Positions 54,149 to 62,566 of a stretch of DNA of 64,000 nt are shown here, piece after piece. A program made the position numbers and the translations under genes. The DNA comes from an uncultured Porphyromonadaceae bacterium. GTDB lineage: Bacteria > Bacteroidota > Bacteroidia > Bacteroidales > Muribaculaceae. Every line of letters starts with the position of its first letter. Positions within the stretch are counted from its first letter, which is position 1. The stretch covers positions 69,552-133,551 of the forward strand of contig URMS01000006.1 of assembly GCA_900548975.1 (NCBI GenBank), given 5' to 3'. The notes beneath the pieces are model-generated. The model ran no database searches. It was given only the letters and a program-made list of their open reading frames with translations, and was not told where the DNA came from.

Positions 54149-55167
54149 GCAAGCAAAGGAATCTTGACGGTAAAACAATTATCTTTACTGAAATACTCAA
54201 TCGGTTTTCCTATAAGAAGCCGGGAGCGGGACATTAGGTTTTTAAGGCCTATTCGGGAGCTTTCCACCTCTTCAAGTCTCTCATTAATTCGGTTTGAGAC
54301 GATGAGTTCCCCCTCAGAGTCGTATTCAAAAAGGACGTCGATAGGATTCTCGCTGTCGATGGCATTGTGTTTCACCACATTCTCCACCAACGAGAGCAAG
54401 GTAAGGATAGGAAGCCTGTTGTCAAGACAGCTCTCAGGAATGTTGAAATGGCAATTGAAGTTATCACCAAAGCGAACTTTCTGCATATATATGAAAGCAT
54501 TTATGAAATTGAGTTCATCGCGTAAGGTGACAAGAGGTCTTTCTTCGCTTTTGAGGATATATCTGAAAATTTCGGAGAGTTTCTGCACGTATTCGAGAGA
54601 CATTTCCTTTCGGTCATTCCTAATCAATGATGTCAGTCCATTCAGAGAATTGAAAAAGAAATGCGGGTTTATCTGTCCGGTCAGCGCCAGGCAACGGCTC
54701 TGGAGATTCTCATACTTAAGTATTTCTATCTCATGAAGCTGCCTCTGTTTCTCTTGAAACATATTGTATATATACCCGATGACGGCGGTAGAGATTGCTG
54801 CGATCAAGAACTGAAACAGCAGAAGTCCAGTGAAACAGTCGTAATGAATTTTCACTGCCAGAGAGAGCACGACAAAAGTACACCAGGCAATGAACATAAC
54901 TGCTATGTTATATCCCAACCGTCCTGTTTTTGATTTATACTGTGGCCGGTTCCATATATTCCGATATAAAAGGAAGACGCAAAGCTGATACATTATCACA
55001 AAACGTAGAATCCATACGAAGGACTGAGGTATCGCCTCTCCGTTCGCCAGCCAGCGGGGCATGTCAAAAAACACGCCATTAATATGGGGATACAGAATAA
55101 ACACTGTCAGCAACAGCGCCACGCCGAGCAGACGGGAATTCTTTATGATGTTAGTTAAGATAGTCAT
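54145..55167 (-). CDS. LytS-type sensor histidine kinase
   Basis: The protein has 340 residues. Four membrane spans (LLGVALLLTVFILYPHING, FVWILRFVIMYQLCVFLLY, IAVMFIAWCTFVVLSLAV, LFQFLIAAISTAVIGYIY) lead to a short coiled coil (QEKQRQLHEIEILKYENLQ) and the His_kinase domain with the phospho-accepting histidine in LTGQINPHFFFNSLNGL (about residue 185) and an N-box-like PILTLLSLVENVVKHNAID. There is no large periplasmic sensor, so the membrane region itself may sense. A MITE-like element lies only a few bases upstream of the ATG, so the native promoter has been displaced or supplied by the element. Confidence 0.92.
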   Translation of the reverse strand: MTILTNIIKNSRLLGVALLLTVFILYPHINGVFFDMPRWLANGEAIPQSFVWILRFVIMYQLCVFLLYRNIWNRPQYKSKTGRLGYNIAVMFIAWCTFVVLSLAVKIHYDCFTGLLLFQFLIAAISTAVIGYIYNMFQEKQRQLHEIEILKYENLQSRCLALTGQINPHFFFNSLNGLTSLIRNDRKEMSLEYVQKLSEIFRYILKSEERPLVTLRDELNFINAFIYMQKVRFGDNFNCHFNIPESCLDNRLPILTLLSLVENVVKHNAIDSENPIDVLFEYDSEGELIVSNRINERLEEVESSRIGLKNLMSRSRLLIGKPIEYFSKDNCFTVKIPLLA

Positions 55168-55173
55168 AATTTA

Positions 55174-55371
55174 GAGGTTGTTTAATAACAGGTTTATCTG
55201 ATCTATCTGAAAGAGGCTGTTTTTTGAACATTAGTATATTCCTGGTGTCTTTTTGTTAACTTGCCCATTGCTCATCGGTCGCACAGCAACCGCTATGCTC
55301 CCTCTTCACGATGTGCAATTTAAGCAAAAATACACCAACCTGTGCATTCACTCATGTTATTAAACAACCTC
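55174..55371. mobile_element. MITE-like element, copy 1
   Basis: The ends are perfect 17-bp inverted repeats, GAGGTTGTTTAATAACA at 55174-55190 and its complement at 55355-55371. A TTA direct repeat flanks both sides (55171-55173, 55372-55374), a 3-bp target duplication. There is no transposase. The right 146 bases (from 55227) match copy 2 at 62422-62567 at about nine in ten positions. The left part differs and may be partly deleted. It fills half of the 408-base gap between the kinase and the aldo-keto reductase. Confidence 0.85.
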
Positions 55372-55404
55372 TTAAAATTTCGCAAATTTAATAAATATAG
55401 AAAT

Positions 55405-55524
55405 ATGAAACAAAGCCAATCAATAATGGTAAGAGGCCGCAGATTAAACAGGTCATTTATATTCGTTATCACCCTCATGACGTTTTTTTCGTGTTCGTGT
55501 ACGAATATATCCCGTTGGTGTTGA
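55405..55524 (+). pseudogene. Lipoprotein signal remnant or very short lipopeptide
   Basis: From ATG 55405 a 39-codon frame encodes MKQSQSIMVRGRRLNRSF, then IFVITLMTFFSCSCTNISRWC and a stop. This is a good lipoprotein signal with a lipobox but almost no mature part. It may be the 5' stump of a lipoprotein gene lost when the region was rearranged, or a real short lipopeptide. Placed between MITE copy 1 and the aldo-keto reductase. Confidence 0.3.
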
Positions 55525-55552
55525 TTCGGTGAACAGTTGTTCCGGAGTTTTA

Positions 55553-55560
55553 TAATTTTG
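55553..55560 (+). promoter_or_regulatory. -7 box of the aldo-keto reductase operon
   Basis: TAATTTTG matches TAnnTTTG. No -33 element with normal spacing is visible. The ATG follows 16 bases later, giving a very short leader. Confidence 0.5.
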
Positions 55561-55575
55561 CATAAAACTGATCTC

Positions 55576-56541
55576 ATGAAATATAGATTCTGTGGAAAAA
55601 GCGGCCTGCAACTGCCGCTCGTGTCACTCGGCATGTGGCATAATTTCGGAGATTCCGACCGATATGCCACGATGAAAGAAATCGCGTTCAAGGCATTCGG
55701 AGAGGGAATCACTCATTTTGACCTTGCCGACAACTACGGGCCGCCCCCGGGAAGTGCCGAGCGTAATTTCCGTCGCCTTATGCAGGATGGCCTGAAAACA
55801 CATCGAGACGAGATAATTGTCTCGTCAAAGGCCGGACACCTGATGTGGGACGGTCCTTACGGGGACGGAGGATCGAGAAAGCATATCATGGCAGGCATTG
55901 ACCAAAGCCTCACGCGTACCGGACTTGACTATTTCGACATATTCTACAGCCACCGCTACTGTGAGGAAACTCCGCTGGAAGAAACGGCTCAAGCCCTTAT
56001 TGATATAGTACATCAGGGTAAGGCACTATACATCGGCCTGTCGAAATATCCGGTGGAGAAAGGTAAAGAGATGTGCCGGCTTCTGGAAGAACAGCATGTG
56101 CGGTGCCTTATTTACCAGGACAGATACAATATGCTTTCACGAAAGCCGGAAGTCGAACATTTCGACCTCGTTAGAAAGGAAGGTCTGGGATTCATCGCGT
56201 TCTCCCCGTTGGCACAGGGACTGCTGACAAACCGCTACCTTAACGGCATCCCGGAAGATTCCAGAGTAGTGAAAAGCGGCGTATTTCTGCATCGTGAAGA
56301 CATTACCCCGGAGCTGATAGCGAAAATCAGCCGGCTCAACGATGTCGCGGCTCAAAGAGGACAGACTCTGGCGGAGATGTCGCTGTCGTGGCTTCTTAGC
56401 AATGAGACGCTCACATCGGTGATAATCGGAGCCAGCTCAGAGAAACAGTTGTGCGACAATATCAAAGCTGTCGACAATATGGTTTTTTTTCAGGAAGAGT
56501 TACAACGAATCGACAATATAATAAACAACGCACTATCATGA
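55576..56541 (+). CDS. Aldo-keto reductase (YghZ/GPR-like)
   Basis: The protein has 321 residues from the ATG at 55576, the first after the -7 box. The catalytic tetrad is visible: Asp and Tyr in THFDLADNYGPPPGSAE (about residues 50-65), Lys in IIVSSKAGHLMWDGPYG and His in FDIFYSHRYCEETPLE. NADPH contacts are in LSWLLSNETLTSVIIGASSEKQ. The sequence is closest in feel to L-glyceraldehyde-3-phosphate reductases. Its stop overlaps the start of the second GH97 gene (ATGA), an unusual pairing that suggests it reduces a sugar or aldehyde released by that enzyme. Confidence 0.93.
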   Translation: MKYRFCGKSGLQLPLVSLGMWHNFGDSDRYATMKEIAFKAFGEGITHFDLADNYGPPPGSAERNFRRLMQDGLKTHRDEIIVSSKAGHLMWDGPYGDGGSRKHIMAGIDQSLTRTGLDYFDIFYSHRYCEETPLEETAQALIDIVHQGKALYIGLSKYPVEKGKEMCRLLEEQHVRCLIYQDRYNMLSRKPEVEHFDLVRKEGLGFIAFSPLAQGLLTNRYLNGIPEDSRVVKSGVFLHREDITPELIAKISRLNDVAAQRGQTLAEMSLSWLLSNETLTSVIIGASSEKQLCDNIKAVDNMVFFQEELQRIDNIINNALS

Positions 56542-58571
56542 ACAGCAGATTAATCCTCGTGACGATATGCCTGAGTTTGGGCATAATGTCCATGAAGGGG
56601 GAAGATGCGAGTGTCAAGAGCCCAGACGGCAGACTTGAGGTGAAAGTCTCATGCAGTCCGACAGACAGTACCGCGACATACAGCATTACATACGACGGCA
56701 GGAATGTGCTTCTGTCCTCTCCTTTGGGATTTGAGAGCAATGCCGGGAATTTTACCGACGGACTCACAATGGTGTCACATAACGAGAGTCCGGTATCGGA
56801 TCATTATAAATTGTCAAGGAGTAAGAAATCGGATATCGACTTCAAGGCCAACAAACTTCTTTGCACTTTCAAAAATAACAAAGGCGGGGAGATGAACGTG
56901 GAGTTCGTAGTCGCGGACAACGACGTGGCGTATCGTTATGACATCCCTGTTCAGGGAAAAACAAGAAGCATCCGTATCATGGACGAGAAATCGTTGTTTG
57001 TCTTTCCCGATGGCACGACCTCGTATCTGTCGCCTCAAAGCGACCCGATGATCGGCTACAGAAGGAGCAAGCCGAGTTACGAGGAGGAATATGTTCTTGA
57101 CGCCTCGCTTGACAGTCCCTCCAAGTATGGCCGGGGCTATACGTTCCCATGCCTGTTCAATGTGAAACCTGAGAATCTTTGGGTCCTGGTCAGCGAGACG
57201 GGCGTTGACAGCCGGTACTGTGCATCAAGAATTGGTGAGTATAGGAATGGAGGTTACAAGATCGAGTTCCCTATGCCTGAGGAAAACAATGGCAACGGCA
57301 CCTCTGAGCCGGCGTTCGTTCTGCCGGGCAAGACCCCGTGGCGCACGATAACCGTCGCCGACAATCTCGCTCCTATCGTGGAGACCACTGTGGCGTGGGA
57401 TGTAGTAAAGCCAAAATATGAGCCAAAGTTCGATGTGAAAGGCGGCAGAAGCACATGGAGCTGGATTCTTTGGCAGGACGGAAGCTGCAACTATGACGAT
57501 CAGGTCAGGTACATAGACCTTGCAGATGAATTAGGTTATGAATATATTCTGGTTGACGCCTGGTGGAACAAGAATATCGGTTACGACCGTATGGAAGAAC
57601 TTATCAGATATGCCAAATCGAAGAATGTAGATGTATTCCTGTGGTATAATTCCGGAGGATACTGGAATGACATCGAGCAGACTCCTGGAGGCCGTATGGA
57701 TAATTCCATCGCTCGAAAAAAGGAGATGGAATGGATGCGTGACAATGGCGTCAAGGGTATAAAGGTTGATTTCTTCGGAGGTGACAAGCAGGAGACCATG
57801 AGACTCTATGAGGATATTCTGTCAGATGCCAATGAATACGGACTGATGGTAATCTTCCACGGCTGCACATTGCCGCGCGGATGGGAGCGAATGTATCCAA
57901 ACTATGTTGGCAGCGAGGCGGTGCTTGCGTCGGAGAATCTTGTTTTCAGCCAGCATTTCAACGACATGGAGTCATGCAACGCCACATTGCATCCATTCAT
58001 ACGCAATACTGTCGGATCGATGGAATACGGTGGCTGTTTCATGAACCGTTTCATGAACAAGGGAAATGAGAAAGGCATTTATAGAACAACTTCAGATATA
58101 TTCCAGTTAGCCACGACTGTATTGTATCAGAATGCTGTACAGAATTTTGCTCTTGCCCCTAACAACCTGACCGATGCGCCTGAATTGTGTATAGAATATC
58201 TGAAGACAGTCCCGACCGAATGGGATGAGACGCGACTGGTTGACGGAATGCCGGGTAAATATGTAGTCGTGGCGCGCAGGCACCGCAATGATTGGTATAT
58301 CGCAGGTGTAAACGCTACTTCGGATCCGTTAAAACTGAATCTGAACGTTGGTATGCTTGCAGGAAAGGATGTTTCTCTGTATAGTGACTCTTTTACAAAA
58401 GAAGCTAAGGACAGAATTAAAAAAGCCGGTAAGAAATCGAACAAAGAAATAGTTTTCAAGAGTACGGATTTTATACCGGATAAGAAGATTGTTAAGGTTA
58501 ATGACAAGGGGATTATTACGGTGACGATTCTCCCCAACGGAGGCATTGTTATTACTTCCGCTTCCGAATAA
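56538..58571 (+). CDS. GH97 glycoside hydrolase, retaining-type
   Basis: The protein has 677 residues from the ATG at 56538, with signal peptide RLILVTICLSLGIMSMKG. Beta-sandwich domain (VKSPDGRLEVKVSCS), then a TIM barrel with YEYILVDAWWNKNIGYDRME and GVKGIKVDFFGGDKQETMRL. The aspartate of KVDFF occupies the nucleophile position of retaining GH97 enzymes (alpha-galactosidase class), where the GH97 at 31206 has glycine. VIFHGCTLPRGWERMYPNYV supplies further active-site residues. Coupled by ATGA to the aldo-keto reductase. The region is less GC-rich than the first half of the window. Confidence 0.93.
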   Translation: MNSRLILVTICLSLGIMSMKGEDASVKSPDGRLEVKVSCSPTDSTATYSITYDGRNVLLSSPLGFESNAGNFTDGLTMVSHNESPVSDHYKLSRSKKSDIDFKANKLLCTFKNNKGGEMNVEFVVADNDVAYRYDIPVQGKTRSIRIMDEKSLFVFPDGTTSYLSPQSDPMIGYRRSKPSYEEEYVLDASLDSPSKYGRGYTFPCLFNVKPENLWVLVSETGVDSRYCASRIGEYRNGGYKIEFPMPEENNGNGTSEPAFVLPGKTPWRTITVADNLAPIVETTVAWDVVKPKYEPKFDVKGGRSTWSWILWQDGSCNYDDQVRYIDLADELGYEYILVDAWWNKNIGYDRMEELIRYAKSKNVDVFLWYNSGGYWNDIEQTPGGRMDNSIARKKEMEWMRDNGVKGIKVDFFGGDKQETMRLYEDILSDANEYGLMVIFHGCTLPRGWERMYPNYVGSEAVLASENLVFSQHFNDMESCNATLHPFIRNTVGSMEYGGCFMNRFMNKGNEKGIYRTTSDIFQLATTVLYQNAVQNFALAPNNLTDAPELCIEYLKTVPTEWDETRLVDGMPGKYVVVARRHRNDWYIAGVNATSDPLKLNLNVGMLAGKDVSLYSDSFTKEAKDRIKKAGKKSNKEIVFKSTDFIPDKKIVKVNDKGIITVTILPNGGIVITSASE

Positions 58572-58674
58572 CTGTTACCTCTGTTGTTAAAGAATCCAGT
58601 CACTGCATAAGTAAGCGTTTTGCTGTAAAGTTAAGGTTAACTTAATATATGATACAAAACTTAAGGAACGGATT

Positions 58675-59508
58675 TTATTTCGAAAATGCTTCTGACGGTG
58701 TCATTCCGAAACGTTTCTTAAAGCATGTCGCGAAATGGGTGGGATTCCTGAAACCGGCATTGAGATAGACATCGGAAAGGGGGCAATTTTTACCTTCTAT
58801 AAGTTTCTTCGCGTATTCAAGACGCTTGTCCATAATCCATTGATGCGGCGTGCGACCGAAAATTCCGAAGAATTCCCTCTTGAATCCGGACAGACTCCTG
58901 CCCGAGAAGTGTGCGAACTGCTCCACATTCATGTCGCACAGGAAATTCTTATCCATGAATTCGCGCAGGTCTGATTTCCATTGTCCTGAGAAATCGAACA
59001 GTACGGGTGCAAGCTCAGGCAAAAGCTGCAGCAGGACAATTACCGTCTCCTGCACTTTCGATTTTATCAGCGATGTCGGTATCGGAGTGTCGGATGAGAA
59101 ATACTGGTCAAGCGACATGAACAGTCCCCTTAGGAACGGATGTGGTGAAAGAGTGACGGCAAGTTCCTGTTTCAATGACTTGTCGGCCCTGACGATGGGA
59201 ATCTCGATCCTCTCCTCGATATTCCTGAGGTCGTAAGAGTTCAGATGGAAGAAAAGACCTTTGAAAGGCTCTCCGTCCGCGCCGGGTTGTTTATACTCTT
59301 TCACAAGGTGATTGCGTCGTACGAATACGGCCTGCCCGTTCTCCACATCCACCTTGCGGTTGCCGCAGCGCAGGGTGAGTCTGCCCGATATGATGTATAC
59401 GATTTTATGTTCCTCCACCATGTCGTGGCAGATCATCTTCGATTCTGTTATACAGCGGTAGAACGTGTTGAGATAATTCTGATGTATTTCCTTACCGGCG
59501 TATGCCAT
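58675..59508 (-). CDS. AraC-family transcriptional regulator
   Basis: The protein has 277 residues. A cupin-like N-terminal domain (HKIVYIISGRLTLRCGNRKV, ENGQAVFVRRNHLV) would bind a ligand. The C-terminal 100 residues contain two helix-turn-helix motifs (MNVEQFAHFSGRSLSGFKRE and CPLSDVYLNAGFRNPTHFAT) ending FKKRFGMTPSEAF, the AraC signature. It lies between convergent glycan genes and probably controls the aldo-keto reductase-GH97 operon and/or the GH43-GH39 gene. No operator site could be identified. Confidence 0.93.
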   Translation of the reverse strand: MAYAGKEIHQNYLNTFYRCITESKMICHDMVEEHKIVYIISGRLTLRCGNRKVDVENGQAVFVRRNHLVKEYKQPGADGEPFKGLFFHLNSYDLRNIEERIEIPIVRADKSLKQELAVTLSPHPFLRGLFMSLDQYFSSDTPIPTSLIKSKVQETVIVLLQLLPELAPVLFDFSGQWKSDLREFMDKNFLCDMNVEQFAHFSGRSLSGFKREFFGIFGRTPHQWIMDKRLEYAKKLIEGKNCPLSDVYLNAGFRNPTHFATCFKKRFGMTPSEAFSK

Positions 59509-59527
59509 GTCATTTCATTTTAATTTT

Positions 59528-59560
59528 CAAAGATAGCGAAAATCGGGCAGACACATCATC
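59528..59560 (-). promoter_or_regulatory. Promoter of the AraC-family gene
   Basis: On the minus strand the -7 box TATCTTTG lies at 59535-59528. The -33 position (around 59557-59560) reads GATG, a weak match. The ATG at 59508 follows about 20 bases later. Confidence 0.55.
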
Positions 59561-62213
59561 TGAGTTCCATTTTCATAAGCACGACCCCTTGCCTTGGCAG
59601 CACGATACGGTCTCTGACGGTGCCGCGGTCAACACTTTTCCATTCCGGGGAACCTGACATTTCCAGTTCTCCCGCCCGCTGCAGTTCTCTCAACTGCGTG
59701 TCATCCGGGTTCTGAGGACATCCCATGGCAATCCATTTCGAGTATGAATTGCTGTGGCTGTCGTCAATACAGTACTGGGTCACTAATACCCGCTTCGTGT
59801 CGTTGCCGACGTTTACTTTCAAGTCTATATCCGCAGGGGTTACATCCGTGTCGTTCACGTCATGGTAGTTCCAGAGAAGGACAGATGCATTTCTGCCGTC
59901 GCGCGATGCAAGCACACCTACATCGGGCATGTCCCTGACACTGTTCCTGACGATAGAATCCACCGGAATCATGCCGGTAGAAGAGGCTTCCACTAAATCG
60001 CCGCCCATCTGTCCGAACATTCTGAACACATTGAGAACCGGCTTGACTACTCCGTTTGTCGACAGATCGCGGAACCCGGCAAACCAGGGCTGGTCTTCAA
60101 ACTCGAAAGCCCATGTCACGGCTCCTGCGAGATTGGCGTCATATTTACGGGCAAGTTCGTACAGCCGGGCGTATGAATCGGCCACCGTACTTGAATACAT
60201 CGTTCCGTTTCTGTAGTTATACTGCGGAGTGTATTCAGATGAACATGCCGCGCACCCTTCGGGATCGAATTCTCCGATAATGACAGGAAGTCCTTTGAAT
60301 TCCGGAAATTCACTTATGAGTCTCAATCCCGCATCTACATCATTGAGTTGTGATCCTAATCTCATAACTACGGTTTTACCGTCAAGGCGCGGACTTCCTT
60401 TGGCATGGAAGCCGATATAACCTAAGGGTGCTCCTTTTCCGCCGGTAGCGTAATTGGTCCCGTCTATGCAATGCTGAAGGAATTTGCGCAGATATTCACG
60501 AGCGTTTCTATCGGCCGGGCCTGTGGAATGCGGACCGCCGATTACGGCTTCCGGGAGTGCCTTCAGAAGACCATCTGCGGCATAGTCGTATATTTTGCAA
60601 TAATCCTCAAAACTTCCTCTGAGGTAGCCGTTCGGCTCATTCCAGACTTCCCAGTACCATTTTGAGACCTCATCTTCTCCATATCGCTCCTTACAGTGTT
60701 GGGCCCAGTTATAGACGAGGTCCCTCCATTTGTCGTAATCATTCGGAGGATAGGCCCATCCTGTGAATATTTCGTCGTATCTGGCATCCGGGGTCCAGTG
60801 GTGACGATAGGGTTGCGGGTTCGTGGACAGAGCCTCCGGAGTGAAACCGATCTGTACAAGAGGCCGCATGCCGCGTGCTACGTATGTGTCGAAAATACTG
60901 TCGATTATGTTCCACTGGTAGACCGGCCGTCCTTTCCTGTCTTCTGTGTAGATATTTGTGGAACCCCATTTAAGAGCGGCCTCACCGTCGCCGGATGTCA
61001 GTAAGTTATGGGCGCGGACATTCACGGGCACCGGACTGAGGCGGGAAATCTCTGTAAGTAGCCTTCTGCCGTCTTTCATATAGGTGTAATTAGGCTCATC
61101 ATATCCGAACCATGCCCAAAGAGGCTTCATCGGTTCGACAGGTTTGGTCATATCCACATCTACGCAGACTTTGTCTGCCCAATACTCTTCGAGTTTTTCG
61201 GCCTGATCTTTGGTTATAGTGATGATTGCTCCGTGCTTTGGCGATGTGAAGTTGGTGGTTTTCATCGGACCCTCGTTAAAATGACCGAGGTCTTTGAAAG
61301 TCTTGAAGTCAGTGGTCTCGGCAATCCCGAAATTGTGGGGATTTATGCTGAATATGTCGTACATAAGCACCCATTTGTTTTCGCCATTGCGTTTCCATAC
61401 ATTTGGGGCCTCACAGGCTCCCGGCTCCGTATCAGCCCATTGGTCGGAATACTTATAGCCACGGTTTATCTTGTCGGAGAATGCCATCTTGATTCCACCG
61501 GGCTGTTCCTGCGCCACGTACATCAGGCAGTAACGGCCGTCGGGCATCCGGGATATGTCGGCGTCGAGAATCTGGATTTCTGGATCGGGATATTTGAACA
61601 GTTCCTTAGGTTTGGTTACAAGCCGCGTGAATTCCGGATCTGTATAGCTGTAGTAGAGTTTGGTCTTTCCGTTGCCGAGGCGCATGGTGAATATCATCAT
61701 CTTGTCCTCTTCGGGATCGTAGATAGTCTCCGGAGCCCATGCGCAGCCTACATCGAGTCCGGGAAACATCTTGTCGATATGCGCTACGCTTTTGGTCCAG
61801 TTTATGAGATCGTACGATTTCATAAGGATAAAACCGTGGTTGTTACCCCAGCCGTATTTGTCCTGATCGCGCTCCCACTTGGTGTCGCGGAATCCCATTT
61901 CCTTTCCGCTCAGATTAAGATCGGTCATGGCAAGGTAGAATGCTCCCTCCGGTCCACGGTATATGTGAGGGTCGCGGATGCCGTGCTGGGTGGCGAGTGT
62001 ATCGCCCGACATCACGGGGCGCCCGTTGTTTAGGGCCGTGAACGTGTATCCGTCGCGGCTTGTGGCCATATACAGGCTGCTCGTGGGATCCTGATGGAAT
62101 ACGAACAGATAGGCATCTTTCTCAGTATCTGTGGTTTTGTTCACATCCTTTGCCGATGCATGCCATGGCAGCAATGTCGCAATGAGGATGGAAAGCTTTA
62201 GAAATGTTTTCAT
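59556..62213 (-). CDS. Bifunctional GH43-like / GH39-like fusion glycosidase
   Basis: The protein has 885 residues with signal KTFLKLSILIATLLPWHASA. Residues about 30-355 form a GH43-type propeller (THGIRDPHIYRGPEGAFYLA, VGCAWAPETIYDPEEDKMMI, DADISRMPDGRYCLMYVAQE, TEPGACEAPNVWKRNG with a Glu in the acid position). Residues about 365-800 form a GH39-like TIM barrel with the acid/base in WYWEVWNEPNGYLRGSFEDY and the likely nucleophile in LPVIIGEFDPEGC, then a beta-domain. Two glycosidase activities on one chain suggest concerted cleavage of one branched xylan- or arabinan-like or other pentose-rich glycan, which is inference. A MITE-like element lies 16 bases upstream of the ATG. Confidence 0.88.
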   Translation of the reverse strand: MKTFLKLSILIATLLPWHASAKDVNKTTDTEKDAYLFVFHQDPTSSLYMATSRDGYTFTALNNGRPVMSGDTLATQHGIRDPHIYRGPEGAFYLAMTDLNLSGKEMGFRDTKWERDQDKYGWGNNHGFILMKSYDLINWTKSVAHIDKMFPGLDVGCAWAPETIYDPEEDKMMIFTMRLGNGKTKLYYSYTDPEFTRLVTKPKELFKYPDPEIQILDADISRMPDGRYCLMYVAQEQPGGIKMAFSDKINRGYKYSDQWADTEPGACEAPNVWKRNGENKWVLMYDIFSINPHNFGIAETTDFKTFKDLGHFNEGPMKTTNFTSPKHGAIITITKDQAEKLEEYWADKVCVDVDMTKPVEPMKPLWAWFGYDEPNYTYMKDGRRLLTEISRLSPVPVNVRAHNLLTSGDGEAALKWGSTNIYTEDRKGRPVYQWNIIDSIFDTYVARGMRPLVQIGFTPEALSTNPQPYRHHWTPDARYDEIFTGWAYPPNDYDKWRDLVYNWAQHCKERYGEDEVSKWYWEVWNEPNGYLRGSFEDYCKIYDYAADGLLKALPEAVIGGPHSTGPADRNAREYLRKFLQHCIDGTNYATGGKGAPLGYIGFHAKGSPRLDGKTVVMRLGSQLNDVDAGLRLISEFPEFKGLPVIIGEFDPEGCAACSSEYTPQYNYRNGTMYSSTVADSYARLYELARKYDANLAGAVTWAFEFEDQPWFAGFRDLSTNGVVKPVLNVFRMFGQMGGDLVEASSTGMIPVDSIVRNSVRDMPDVGVLASRDGRNASVLLWNYHDVNDTDVTPADIDLKVNVGNDTKRVLVTQYCIDDSHSNSYSKWIAMGCPQNPDDTQLRELQRAGELEMSGSPEWKSVDRGTVRDRIVLPRQGVVLMKMELR

Positions 62214-62229
62214 GTGTATTGACGGTTTA

Positions 62230-62566
62230 GAGGTTGTTTAATAACATATGTGAATTCACAGGCCAAAAAGTCAGAGATGGATTTATAACTGAGTTGAAGG
62301 AGCATAGCGGTGGCTATGTGACTGAAACGAAGAGATAAAGACACTCTGAATTTTTGGAGGCGAAGCCTTTGTTTTCATTATATTATAAGGTTTTGATACA
62401 ATCTTATATAAGGCGCTTTATAACATTAGTACAGTCTTGGTGTCTTTTTGTTAACTTGCCCGTCGCTCATCGGTCACATAGCAACCGCTATACTCCCTCT
62501 TCGCAATGTGCAATTTAAGCAAAAACACACCAACCTATGCATTCACATATGTTATTAAACAACCTC
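62230..62566. mobile_element. MITE-like element, copy 2
   Basis: The same 17-bp terminal inverted repeats as copy 1 lie at 62230-62246 and 62550-62566, here extended inward (ACATATGTGAAT). TTA is duplicated at 62227-62229 and 62567-62569. The two halves are imperfect inverted repeats of each other (left GGAGCATAGCGGTGGCTATG, right complement GGAGTATAGCGGTTGCTATG), so the whole 337 bases can fold back. No transposase. The right-hand TTA is, on the minus strand, the TAA stop codon of the DUF362 gene. It occupies nearly all of the 353-base gap. Confidence 0.88.

Noticed and set aside
55342..55404. Upstream extension of the short lipoprotein-like frame at 55405
   Set aside because: It lies within the MITE end and reads the terminal inverted repeat, so it is not likely to be coding.
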